DNA of 64,000 nucleotides, taken from contig NZ_NOXT01000106.1 of assembly GCF_002251755.1 (NCBI RefSeq), positions 1 to 64,000 of the forward strand, read 5' to 3'. The translations under genes were made by a program, and so were the position numbers. This document shows positions 36,277 to 44,357 of the stretch, piece after piece. How positions within the stretch are numbered: the stretch's first letter is position 1; each line of letters begins with the position of its first letter. The notes beneath the pieces are model-generated. The model made no database searches. It was not told where the DNA came from and saw only the letters and a list, made by a program, of their open reading frames with translations. This stretch comes from Sandarakinorhabdus cyanobacteriorum (GTDB taxonomy: Bacteria; Pseudomonadota; Alphaproteobacteria; Sphingomonadales; Sphingomonadaceae).

Positions 36277-37246
36277 GCTTGTGGCGGCCGACATCGGCGG
36301 CACCCACGCCCGCTTTGCGCTGGCCCGGCTGGATGCCGCCGGTCGGGTGGTGCGGCTGGACGAACCGATGGTGCTGCGCTGCGCCGATCATGCTTCGCTG
36401 CAAATGGCGTGGGAGGCGTTTGGCGCCGCGCTCGGCCACCCGCTGCCGCGCGCTGCGGCCATCGCCGTTGCCGCCCCGGTGGTTGGCGAAGAGCTGAAGC
36501 TGACCAACAACCCCTGGGTGATCCGCCCGGCGCTGGTGAACGAGAAGCTCGGCCTTGATGCCCATGTGCTGGTCAATGATTTCGAGGCGGTGGCCTATGC
36601 CGTCGGCGCCTGCGGGGCCGACCAGTTCCGCCACCTGTGCGGGCCCGATCAACCGCTGCCCGACAGCGGCACCATCTCCGTGCTCGGCCCCGGCACCGGG
36701 CTGGGCGTCGGCCTGCTGGTGAAGAACGGCGGCGATGATTGGCAGGTGCTGCCCACCGAAGGGAGCCATGGCGATTTCTCGCCGGTGGACAGCCTGGAAG
36801 ATGCCATTCTCGCCCATTTCCGCCGCCGCTTTGGCCGCGTGTCGGCCGAGCGGGTGATTTCCGGCCCCGGCCTTGCCGATATCCACGCCGCGCTCGCTGC
36901 GCTGGAAGACCGCGCCATCCAGCCGATGGACGACAAGGCGCTGTGGACCCTGGCGATGAGCGGGGAGGACAGCCTCGCCACCGCCGCGCTCGACCGTTTC
37001 TGCCTCGCCCTGGGCACCTTTGCCGGCAATATCGCACTTGCCCATGGCGCCGGCGGCGTGGTGATTGGCGGCGGGCTGGGCGCGCGTCTGGCCGATCTGT
37101 TGCCCAAATCCGGCTTTGCCGGCCGCTTTGCCGCCAAAGGCCGCTTTGAAAATCTGATGCGCAGCCTGCCGGTCAAGCTGATCACCCACCCGCAGCCCGG
37201 CCTGTATGGCGCGGCCGCCGCCTTTGCCCGCAAGCAACCGAAGTGA
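36269..37246 (+). CDS. glk: Glucokinase
   Basis: Phosphorylates glucose released from dextrins to glucose-6-phosphate using ATP. The 325-residue protein belongs to the bacterial Glk (ROK-unrelated) family: A-D-I-G-G-T-H-A-R-F-A near the N-terminus, L-V-N-D-F-E-A-V-A-Y, and G-P-G-T-G-L-G-V-G in the nucleotide site. It overlaps zwf by 8 bp and eda by 4 bp if eda starts at GTG 37243, so translation is probably coupled. Confidence 0.95.
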   Translation: MTELVAADIGGTHARFALARLDAAGRVVRLDEPMVLRCADHASLQMAWEAFGAALGHPLPRAAAIAVAAPVVGEELKLTNNPWVIRPALVNEKLGLDAHVLVNDFEAVAYAVGACGADQFRHLCGPDQPLPDSGTISVLGPGTGLGVGLLVKNGGDDWQVLPTEGSHGDFSPVDSLEDAILAHFRRRFGRVSAERVISGPGLADIHAALAALEDRAIQPMDDKALWTLAMSGEDSLATAALDRFCLALGTFAGNIALAHGAGGVVIGGGLGARLADLLPKSGFAGRFAAKGRFENLMRSLPVKLITHPQPGLYGAAAAFARKQPK

Positions 37247-37251
37247 CCGTA

Positions 37252-37869
37252 ATGACCGTCGATGAACTCATGGGCCTTGCCCCCGTCATTCCCGTGTTGG
37301 TGGTGGACGATGTCGCACACGCCAAACCGCTGGCCGAAGCTCTGGTGGCCGGCGGCCTGCCGGTGCTGGAGGTGACGCTGCGTACCCCGGCCGCGCTCGA
37401 CGTGATCCGCGAGATGGCCAGTGTGCCTGGCGCCGTTGTTGGCGCCGGCACCGTGCTGTCGCCGCAGGATCTGGCCCTGGCCAAGGCCGCCGGCGCGCGC
37501 TTCATCGTCTCCCCCGGATTGACCGCAACGCTGGGCGCCGCCGCGCGCGGCAGCGGCCTGCCCTGCCTGCCCGGGGTCGCCACCGCCAGCGACATCATCC
37601 GCGCCCTCGAACTGGGCTTCACCCGGCTGAAATTCTTCCCCGCCACCGCCAATGGCGGCCTGCCGGCGCTGAAGGCCATGGCCGCCGTGTTCGGCGCCGT
37701 GCGCTTCTGCCCCACCGGCGGCATCACCGAAGCCAGCGCGCCCGAATGGCTGGCCGAACCGTCGGTCGCCTGCGTGGGCGGCAGTTGGATCGCCAAGCGC
37801 GGCGAGACCGACTGGGCGGCCATCACCGCCCGCGCCCGGGCGGCAGCCGCGCTCAGCCGTCCGGCCTGA
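37252..37869 (+). CDS. eda: KDPG aldolase (2-keto-3-deoxy-6-phosphogluconate aldolase)
   Basis: Splits KDPG to pyruvate and glyceraldehyde-3-phosphate, the last Entner-Doudoroff step. The 205-residue protein has the catalytic glutamate in L-E-V-T-L-R-T and the Schiff-base lysine in R-L-K-F-F-P-A, followed by P-T-G-G-I. An in-frame GTG at 37243 overlapping the glk stop is an alternative start. Pgl and edd, which act between Zwf and Eda, are not in this operon. The 3' end overlaps the convergent ABC permease by 17 bp. Confidence 0.95.
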   Translation: MTVDELMGLAPVIPVLVVDDVAHAKPLAEALVAGGLPVLEVTLRTPAALDVIREMASVPGAVVGAGTVLSPQDLALAKAAGARFIVSPGLTATLGAAARGSGLPCLPGVATASDIIRALELGFTRLKFFPATANGGLPALKAMAAVFGAVRFCPTGGITEASAPEWLAEPSVACVGGSWIAKRGETDWAAITARARAAAALSRPA

Positions 37870-39322
37870 CGCGAAACCACCACACCCCGGCCAGCAGCAC
37901 CCCCGGCACCGCGAACGCCGCCAGCACCCACAGGCTGCCGGCCAGCAACAGTTGTGTTGCCGCCGCCAGGCTGCCCAGCACGATGAATTCGCCCAGCGCC
38001 ATCATCAGCGATGACCGATAGCGCTGGCGAAAGGCGCTGCGCTTCATCGGCTGGCGCGTCCAATATTGCAGCGCCGCCGTGCTCAGCCCTGACACCAGTG
38101 CCATCGGCAGCATCAGCGCCGCGGCCAGCGGCTGGCGCACCACCACCAGCGCTGCCACAGCCAGCACCAGCAACAACGGCGGCACCAAGGCCGCCCCCAG
38201 CTTGGCGATCAGCACCTGCCCGGCCGGCACCGGGGCGGACGCGATCAGATCGGGCGCATCTTCGGCCGCAATCACCAGCCAGGCCAATGACGAGGCCAGC
38301 GCCCCGCCAACAAACACCCCCGCCGCCGCCAACCGCCCCGGCGTGATGGTGCCGCCGCTGAAGATCAGCGCGACAATCGGCACCATGAACACCAGTTGCT
38401 GGCCAATCTGCGCCACCAGTTCGGGGTCGCGCCGCAGCAGCCGCCATTCCTTGCCAAACAGCACCACCAACGGGCTGCCGCCAAAGCGGGCCGATTGCCC
38501 TTGGCGCGACACCACCACCGGGGCCGGGGCCGCCTCCAGCCGGCTGGCCGCCAGCTCGGCCGCCGCGCGCGCCGCCAGCACCGCCAGCGCCAGCATCGCC
38601 ATCAACGCGGCCGGATCGCCAAACAATGCCCGCGCCGGCACATCGAACGGAAAGGTCGGCGGCCGATAGAGCGCCCCCATATGCGCCGCAAACCATTGCG
38701 GCGCGAAATTCGGCGTCTGGCCCAGCACGAACATCGATGCGCCCAGCAGCACCCCGGTCAACTGCGCCGCCAGCCGCGCCCGCGCCGGGCCCATCAGCCG
38801 GTCCAGCCCGGCCGCGATCATCAGCGCCGTTGCCGTTGCCGCCAGTGCCACGGCCACCACCACCAGCGGCCCGGCCAGCCACGGCCAATGGCCAAACAGC
38901 GCCGACGCGACAAAAAAGGGCGTGGTCAGCAACAGAAAGGGCAGCGCCACCATGGCGTTGATGCTGGCCGTGCGCATGATGATCGCCCGCGCCGCCGGGA
39001 TCGGGGCCGACAGCAACAGCTCCAGCTCCCCCCGGTCGCGCCCCATGCGCAGCACATGGGCATAGGCCGAACTCAGCATCACCAGCGCCATCGCCGCCAT
39101 CGCCGCTGCCACTTGGCCCAAATTCTCCACCGGCAGCATCGCTGTCCCGCGCCAGCGCCAGGCCAGCATGGTGCCCACCACCAGCGGCAGGATGGCCAGC
39201 ACCAGCACCAGCACCGCCTTTGTCAGCGTGCCCTGCTGGCCGCGTGCCCGCACCCGCACATCGTGCAGCACCAGCCAGGGCAGGCTGGCGGGTGCCAGGG
39301 CGGCCATCAATCCAGCCATCAC
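37853..39322 (-). CDS. ABC exporter permease (ABC-2-like)
   Basis: A 489-residue polytopic membrane protein with about 12 hydrophobic segments and a cytosolic loop containing W-R-L-L-R-R-D-P-E. That loop is typical of permeases paired with single ABC ATPases. Its start overlaps the ATPase stop by 4 bp, so the two form a unit. Substrate unknown; nothing in the neighbourhood points to one. Confidence 0.75.
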   Translation of the reverse strand: MMAGLMAALAPASLPWLVLHDVRVRARGQQGTLTKAVLVLVLAILPLVVGTMLAWRWRGTAMLPVENLGQVAAAMAAMALVMLSSAYAHVLRMGRDRGELELLLSAPIPAARAIIMRTASINAMVALPFLLLTTPFFVASALFGHWPWLAGPLVVVAVALAATATALMIAAGLDRLMGPARARLAAQLTGVLLGASMFVLGQTPNFAPQWFAAHMGALYRPPTFPFDVPARALFGDPAALMAMLALAVLAARAAAELAASRLEAAPAPVVVSRQGQSARFGGSPLVVLFGKEWRLLRRDPELVAQIGQQLVFMVPIVALIFSGGTITPGRLAAAGVFVGGALASSLAWLVIAAEDAPDLIASAPVPAGQVLIAKLGAALVPPLLLVLAVAALVVVRQPLAAALMLPMALVSGLSTAALQYWTRQPMKRSAFRQRYRSSLMMALGEFIVLGSLAAATQLLLAGSLWVLAAFAVPGVLLAGVWWFRVRPDG

Positions 39323-40080
39323 GCCGCCGCCAGTTCCAGAAATACGTCTTCCAGCGTGGTGCCGGCGCCGCGCCCGGCCGCCAGCTCGGCCATTGTGCCC
39401 TCCGCCACCAGCCGCCCAGCCCGGATGATGCCGATGCGTGCCGCCATGCGCTCGGCCACTTCCAATATGTGGGTGGTGATGATCACCGTCGCCCCGGTGC
39501 CGACAAACTCGATCAGCATGTCCTTCACCACGCGGGCCGCCGCCGCATCCAGCCCGGTCAACGGCTCATCCAGGATCAACAGGCGCGGCTCGTGGATCAG
39601 GGCGCCGGCCAGCGCCAGCTTCTGCTTCATGCCACGCGAAAAGCCTTCGCAGCGGGCATCGCGCTTGTCCGCCAGGCCCAGCCGCGCCAGCAGCCGGTCG
39701 GCCCGCGCCGCCGCCACATCGGCCGGCACCCGCCACAGCCCGGCGATGAAGGCCAGATATTCCGCCGCCGTCAGCTTGTCATACAACAAGGGCTCATCCG
39801 GCAGCCAGGCCAGCATCTGCTTGGCCGCGATCGGATCGGCCAACGCGTCCACCCCGAACAGGCGGATCGATCCGGCATCGGGCCGTGCCAGCCCGGTCAC
39901 CATGCGCAGAGTCGTCGTCTTGCCGGCACCGTTGGGCCCCAGCAGCGCATAGATTTCACCCGCCGGCACCACGAGATCCAGCCCGTCCACCGCCCGCATC
40001 CCGGCAAAGCTCTTCACCAGGCCGGAAATCACCAGCGCCGGCGGATAAACTGCAGGATCGGGGGGAAGAATCGCATGCAT
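39319..40080 (-). CDS. ABC transporter ATP-binding protein
   Basis: A 253-residue ATPase with Walker A G-P-N-G-A-G-K-T-T, a Q-loop region L-P-D-E-P-L, signature F-S-R-G-M-K-Q-K (a variant of LSGGQ common in ABC-2 exporters), Walker B L-L-I-L-D-E-P and the H-loop T-T-H. It powers the adjacent permease. The ATG at 40080 is the first start that leaves a normal N-terminus, but no good ribosome site precedes it. It is divergent from the beta-helix gene. Confidence 0.9.
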   Translation of the reverse strand: MHAILPPDPAVYPPALVISGLVKSFAGMRAVDGLDLVVPAGEIYALLGPNGAGKTTTLRMVTGLARPDAGSIRLFGVDALADPIAAKQMLAWLPDEPLLYDKLTAAEYLAFIAGLWRVPADVAAARADRLLARLGLADKRDARCEGFSRGMKQKLALAGALIHEPRLLILDEPLTGLDAAAARVVKDMLIEFVGTGATVIITTHILEVAERMAARIGIIRAGRLVAEGTMAELAAGRGAGTTLEDVFLELAAA

Positions 40081-40205
40081 GGCAACACACGCTAACAAAG
40101 CCCTGTCCCCATGGCGATGAACGCCCATTAACCCGCCCGATTGGGGCTTGAGCATTGGCTCTGTTCGGGGGAAGCTGCGTCGAAATAACCTTGGGGATCC
40201 GAACC

Positions 40206-41432
40206 ATGCGCCGCCTGCTCACCACCATCACCCTGGGCCTGCTGGCCAGCACCGCCCCCCCGGCCATCGCCAAGACCATCCATGTCGGCCCCGGCGGCAA
40301 CGCCCAGGAAAAACTGCAGACCGCCTTCATCGAAGCCCAGCCGGGGGACATCATCCATATTGCCGCCGGCCGCTATGCGCTGGCCGATGGCCTGTCGCTG
40401 GATGTGGACAATGTCACGGTGAAGGGCGACGGGCCGGGCGCCACCATCCTCGATTTCACCGCCCAGAAAGGTTCGGGCGAAGGCGTGCTCGTCACGTCCG
40501 ATGCGGTGGTGATCCGCGATCTGGGGGTGGAAAACCCGGCCGGCAACGGCATCAAGTCCAAGGGCAGCGACGGCATCGCGCTCGTCAACCTGCGCGTGGA
40601 ATGGACCGGCGGGCCCAAATCCACCAACGGCGCCTATGGCCTCTATCCGGTCTCCTCGAAAAATGTGCTGATCGACCGCAGCCTAGTGAAGGGCGCATCC
40701 GATGCCGGCATTTATGTCGGCCAGTCGCAGAACATCATCGTGCGCAATTCCCGCGCCGAAATGAACGTCGCCGGGATCGAGATCGAAAACAGCTATGACG
40801 CTGACGTGGTGGGCAACACCGCCACCAACAATGCCGGCGGCATATTGGTGTTCGATCTGCCCGATCTGCCGCAACAGGGCGGCCGCAATGTGCGGCTGCG
40901 CGGCAACCAGGTGATCGCCAACAACCACCCCAATTTCGCTGCGCCCGGCAACATCGTCGCCGGGGTGCCATCGGGCACCGGCGTCATGGTGATGGCCAAC
41001 AGCAATGTCGAAGTGAACGACAATGATATCAGCGGCAATGCCGGCAATGGCGTGATGATCGTCGCCTATACCCAGAAATTCACCGATGCCGCCTACAACC
41101 CGCTGCCGCGCAATGTTCATGTGGCCGGCAACCGCTTCAGCGGCAACGGCAGCAACCCGGCCTTTGCCGGCGGCAAGGAACTGGCCGCCGCGCTGGGCGG
41201 CACGGTGCCGCCGGTGATGTGGGATGGCATCACCCGCTATGTGGTTCCGGGTGTAGCCGAGCGCGCCGATGGCGGCAACATCAGCAGCGACGCCCCCGGC
41301 ATCAGCCTCAACCTCGGCCTGCAGGGCACCCCGCCCACCAAGGCGCAGCCCGCGCCCCTGCCGCAACAACTGGTGATCAGCAACCGGCCCGCCATCACCC
41401 TGCCCGCCGAACTGGAAGCGCGCAGCCGATGA
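40206..41432 (+). CDS. Exported parallel beta-helix protein (TIGR03805-type)
   Basis: A 408-residue protein with a signal peptide (L-L-T-T-I-T-L-G-L-L-A-S, ending A-I-A) followed by many roughly 22-residue beta-helix turns (N-x-V/I repeats such as G-I-Y-V-G-Q-S-Q-N-I-I-V-R-N). It matches the two-gene pairs in which a beta-helix protein (TIGR03805) is followed by an HNE_0200-family protein (TIGR03806). The pair's function is unknown. The ATG at 40206 has a GGGGA ribosome site, and the stop overlaps the next gene by 4 bp. Confidence 0.82.
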   Translation: MRRLLTTITLGLLASTAPPAIAKTIHVGPGGNAQEKLQTAFIEAQPGDIIHIAAGRYALADGLSLDVDNVTVKGDGPGATILDFTAQKGSGEGVLVTSDAVVIRDLGVENPAGNGIKSKGSDGIALVNLRVEWTGGPKSTNGAYGLYPVSSKNVLIDRSLVKGASDAGIYVGQSQNIIVRNSRAEMNVAGIEIENSYDADVVGNTATNNAGGILVFDLPDLPQQGGRNVRLRGNQVIANNHPNFAAPGNIVAGVPSGTGVMVMANSNVEVNDNDISGNAGNGVMIVAYTQKFTDAAYNPLPRNVHVAGNRFSGNGSNPAFAGGKELAAALGGTVPPVMWDGITRYVVPGVAERADGGNISSDAPGISLNLGLQGTPPTKAQPAPLPQQLVISNRPAITLPAELEARSR

Positions 41433-42475
41433 AGCGTCCGCTGGCCGCCCTGCTGCTCCTCGGCGCTGCTCCTGCACCACACGTCAACGCCGATCTGCTG
41501 CGCACCACCGATGCGCCGCGGCTGGCCGATTATGGCCTGTTCGATGCCGCCGGCCGGCCAGCGCCGGGCGTGCAGCGCTACACGCTCAACACCCCGCTGT
41601 TTTCCGATGGTGCGGAGAAAACGCGTTATGTCTGGCTGCCGCCGGGCACCCGTGCCGATTATCGCGCCAGCGGCCCGCTGGCCTTCCCGGTCGGCACCGT
41701 TCTGGTCAAACGCTTCGCCTTCCCGGCCGATGCGCGGGCCCCTGGCACCAATCTCACCCCCATCGAAACCCGCCTGCTCATCCACCGCCCGGCCGGCTGG
41801 GTGGCGTTGAGCTATGTTGAGGAGGGCGGCGAGGCTGTGTTGAAGCGCGCCGGCAAGCGCGTTGCCGTCAGCACCACCGATGCCGCCGGCCGGCCGCTGA
41901 CCATCGATTATGCCGTGCCCAACCAGAACCAGTGCAAGACCTGCCACCAGTCCGGCGAGGCGATCACCCCGATCGGCCCCACGGCCGCCAATCTGAACGA
42001 TGGCCGGCAGCTGCTGCAATGGCAGGCCAGTGGCCGGCTGGCCGGGCTGCCGGCGGCGGGCATTCCCCGCCTGGCGCGCTGGGATGATGCCGCCGCCAGC
42101 CTGGATGCCCGCGCCCGCGCCTATCTCGCGGTCAATTGCGGCCATTGCCACAACCGCGCCGGCTTTGCCTCCAACTCCGGCCTGTGGCTGGATCCCGACG
42201 AACGCGAACCGGCGCATATCGGCATCAACAAGCGGCCGGTGGCCGCCGGGCGCGGTTCGGGCGGGCTGGAATTCTCGATTATGCCCGGCCAGCCCGACCG
42301 GTCGATCCTGCTGCACCGCATGCTCAGTTCCGAACCCGGCGTGATGATGCCGCAGTTCGGCCGCAGCCTGATCCATGCCGAAGGCGTCGCGCTGATCCGC
42401 AAATGGATTGCCGCTATGCCTGCCGATCCAGCCCCTGCAGCGCCGGCAACAGCAGCAGCACCGTCAGGCCGCTGA
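41429..42475 (+). CDS. Exported di-haem-type protein (HNE_0200 family, TIGR03806)
   Basis: A 348-residue exported protein with a short signal peptide (K-R-P-L-A-A-L-L-L-L-G-A-A-P-A). It contains two c-type haem motifs, C-K-T-C-H and C-G-H-C-H, each in a small cytochrome-like segment, plus a preceding beta-rich domain (Y-T-L-N-T-P-L-F-S-D-G-A-E-K). A methionine-rich G-V-M-M-P-Q-F near the end may give an axial haem ligand. Translationally coupled to the beta-helix gene, so the two probably act together in the periplasm. The 3' end overlaps the convergent MFS gene by 62 bp. Confidence 0.8.
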   Translation: MKRPLAALLLLGAAPAPHVNADLLRTTDAPRLADYGLFDAAGRPAPGVQRYTLNTPLFSDGAEKTRYVWLPPGTRADYRASGPLAFPVGTVLVKRFAFPADARAPGTNLTPIETRLLIHRPAGWVALSYVEEGGEAVLKRAGKRVAVSTTDAAGRPLTIDYAVPNQNQCKTCHQSGEAITPIGPTAANLNDGRQLLQWQASGRLAGLPAAGIPRLARWDDAAASLDARARAYLAVNCGHCHNRAGFASNSGLWLDPDEREPAHIGINKRPVAAGRGSGGLEFSIMPGQPDRSILLHRMLSSEPGVMMPQFGRSLIHAEGVALIRKWIAAMPADPAPAAPATAAAPSGR

Positions 42476-43661
42476 GCGCCAGCACCGGCACCACGCCCAG
42501 CCCGGCGCCCACCGCCGCACCGGCCGCCAGCACTGCACTCACCTGAAACAGGCTGTTGATGATGTTGTTGGCGGCAATGGCGCTGGCACGGTTTTGCGCC
42601 GGCCCGGCGGTTTGCAGTACGGCATAGAGCGGCACCGAAAACACCCCGCCGGCCAGCGCCAGCAGCAGCAGATCGGCCAGCACGCGCCAGCTGGCAGCCA
42701 GTTCGAAGAACAGTGCCAGATCCTTGGGCGTGCTGCCCACCGCCGGCACCGAAAACCACAGATCGCCGCCGGCCAGCGCCATCACCAGCCCGGCCGCTGC
42801 ACACAGCCGCGTGCTGATGCGGCCCTTCAGCCAGCGGCCCACCGCGACCGACCCCACTGCAATCCCGATCGAAAAGGCCGCCAGGAACAGCGTCGACACC
42901 GCTTCATCGCCGCCCATGACATTCTTCGCCATCGGCACGAACTGGCTGGTGTAGATGGCGCCCAGGGCCCAGAACCAGCTGATTGCGAGGGTGGCCACCA
43001 GCAGGCGCCGGTTGCCAAAGGCGGTGGCCAGCGCCGCCCGGCTGGTCGAAAGCGGGTTCCAGTCCAGCCGCTGGCCGGGCTGTTCGGGCGGAGCCGGCGG
43101 AATCGCGCGTGCGGCCAGCCAGCCGATGCCGGACAGCGCGCAGGCAATCGGCCCCACCGCCTGCGTGGCCAGCAGGCCGCCGGCGACCTGGCCCAGCAGG
43201 ATGGAAACAAAGGTCGCCGCCTCCACCAGGCCGGTGCCGGCGATCAGCTCCTCATCGCGCAGATGCTGGGGCAGGATGGCATATTTGACCGGCCCGAACA
43301 GGGTGGAATGGCACCCCATCAGGAACACCACCGCCAGCGCAAGTTCCAGTGATCCGATCGCCAGCGCCGCCCAGCCCAGCGCCATGAAGCCGATTTCCAG
43401 CAGCTTCACCGCCCGCGCGATCGCCGCCTTGTCCCGCCGGTCGGCGGCGCTGCCGGCCAGGCCGGAAAACAGCACGAACGGCAGGATGAACAGCCCCGCA
43501 GCGGTGGAGGCCAGCATCGCCGCCTTCTCGGGATCGGCCGCCGCCACATCATAGGCGACGATGAACACCAGCGCGGTGCGGAACAGATTGTCGTTGAAGG
43601 CCCCCAGGAACTGGGTGACAAACAGGGGGCCAAAGCGCCGCGTGGCAAGCAGGTTCCACAT
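42414..43661 (-). CDS. MFS transporter, LplT-like
   Basis: A 415-residue 12-helix major-facilitator protein. The N-terminal Q-F-L-G-A-F-N-D-N-L-F-R and the L-F-G-P-V-K-Y-A-I-L-P segment are hallmarks of the LplT branch, which flips lysophospholipids inward. In many bacteria this module is fused or adjacent to an acyltransferase/acyl-ACP synthetase, but neither is present here. Lysophospholipid flipping is therefore the likely but unproven role. Ribosome site weak. Confidence 0.82.
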   Translation of the reverse strand: MWNLLATRRFGPLFVTQFLGAFNDNLFRTALVFIVAYDVAAADPEKAAMLASTAAGLFILPFVLFSGLAGSAADRRDKAAIARAVKLLEIGFMALGWAALAIGSLELALAVVFLMGCHSTLFGPVKYAILPQHLRDEELIAGTGLVEAATFVSILLGQVAGGLLATQAVGPIACALSGIGWLAARAIPPAPPEQPGQRLDWNPLSTSRAALATAFGNRRLLVATLAISWFWALGAIYTSQFVPMAKNVMGGDEAVSTLFLAAFSIGIAVGSVAVGRWLKGRISTRLCAAAGLVMALAGGDLWFSVPAVGSTPKDLALFFELAASWRVLADLLLLALAGGVFSVPLYAVLQTAGPAQNRASAIAANNIINSLFQVSAVLAAGAAVGAGLGVVPVLALSGLTVLLLLPALQGLDRQA

Positions 43662-43755
43662 CTGGCATTGGGTGTGCCCGTTTCTGTCCCTCCCGTCCAG
43701 ACTGGCTGCGGCAGGCGAATCGGCTTATTGAGAAGGTTTGAGGAGCAGCAGCCAG

Positions 43756-44298
43756 GTGCCACGGCAGAAGCGCAGCGATGATTGGGGTTTTCCGCGCTGG
43801 CGCGATTACGGCAGCGGGGCGGCGGCCGCGAACGTGCGCCTGTGTGATCGCGATGGCTGCACCAACGTTGGCGACCGGCCAGCGCCCAAGGCCCCCAACA
43901 GCCCGGAACGCTGGTGGTTCTGTCAGCAACATGCCGCCGAATACAATGCCGGCTGGGATTATTTCCGCGGCCTCACGCCCGAAGAGGCCGCCGCCCGCGA
44001 ACAGGCCGAAGCCGGCCAGCGGAAATATCAGCGCTCCAAACATTGGCAGTGGGGCCATGAGGGCGATGGCAGCCGCAGCCGCGCCGAACTGGATGCGCTG
44101 AAGGTCCTCGGCCTGGACACGGATGCGGACATGACAGACATCCGCGCCGCCTGGCGCAGCGCCGCCAAGGCCAGCCACCCCGATGTCGCCGGCAACAGCC
44201 CCGAAGCCGCCGAGCGCTTCCGCGCCGTGCAGGCAGCCTGGGATGTGCTGTCCGCCGCCGATGCCGCCCGCAAGGCCGCACAGCAAAGCCAGACTTGA
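43756..44298 (+). CDS. J-domain protein with an N-terminal Cys/His segment
   Basis: A 180-residue DnaJ-related co-chaperone. The C-terminal J-domain has helix II, the H-P-D motif (S-H-P-D-V-A-G) and helix III (E-R-F-R-A-V-Q-A-A-W). The N-terminal part has C-x4-C and W-F-C-x2-H, which could bind a metal but lacks the usual DnaJ zinc pattern. The GTG at 43756 is preferred to a TTG 6 codons upstream because GAGGAG lies at a proper distance. It should stimulate Hsp70 ATPase; the client is unknown. Confidence 0.82.
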   Translation: MPRQKRSDDWGFPRWRDYGSGAAAANVRLCDRDGCTNVGDRPAPKAPNSPERWWFCQQHAAEYNAGWDYFRGLTPEEAAAREQAEAGQRKYQRSKHWQWGHEGDGSRSRAELDALKVLGLDTDADMTDIRAAWRSAAKASHPDVAGNSPEAAERFRAVQAAWDVLSAADAARKAAQQSQT

Positions 44299-44357
44299 CA
44301 ATAGCAAAGAAAAGCCGGGTTGCCGGGGGATGGCAAAACCGGTTTGGGGGAATGATG

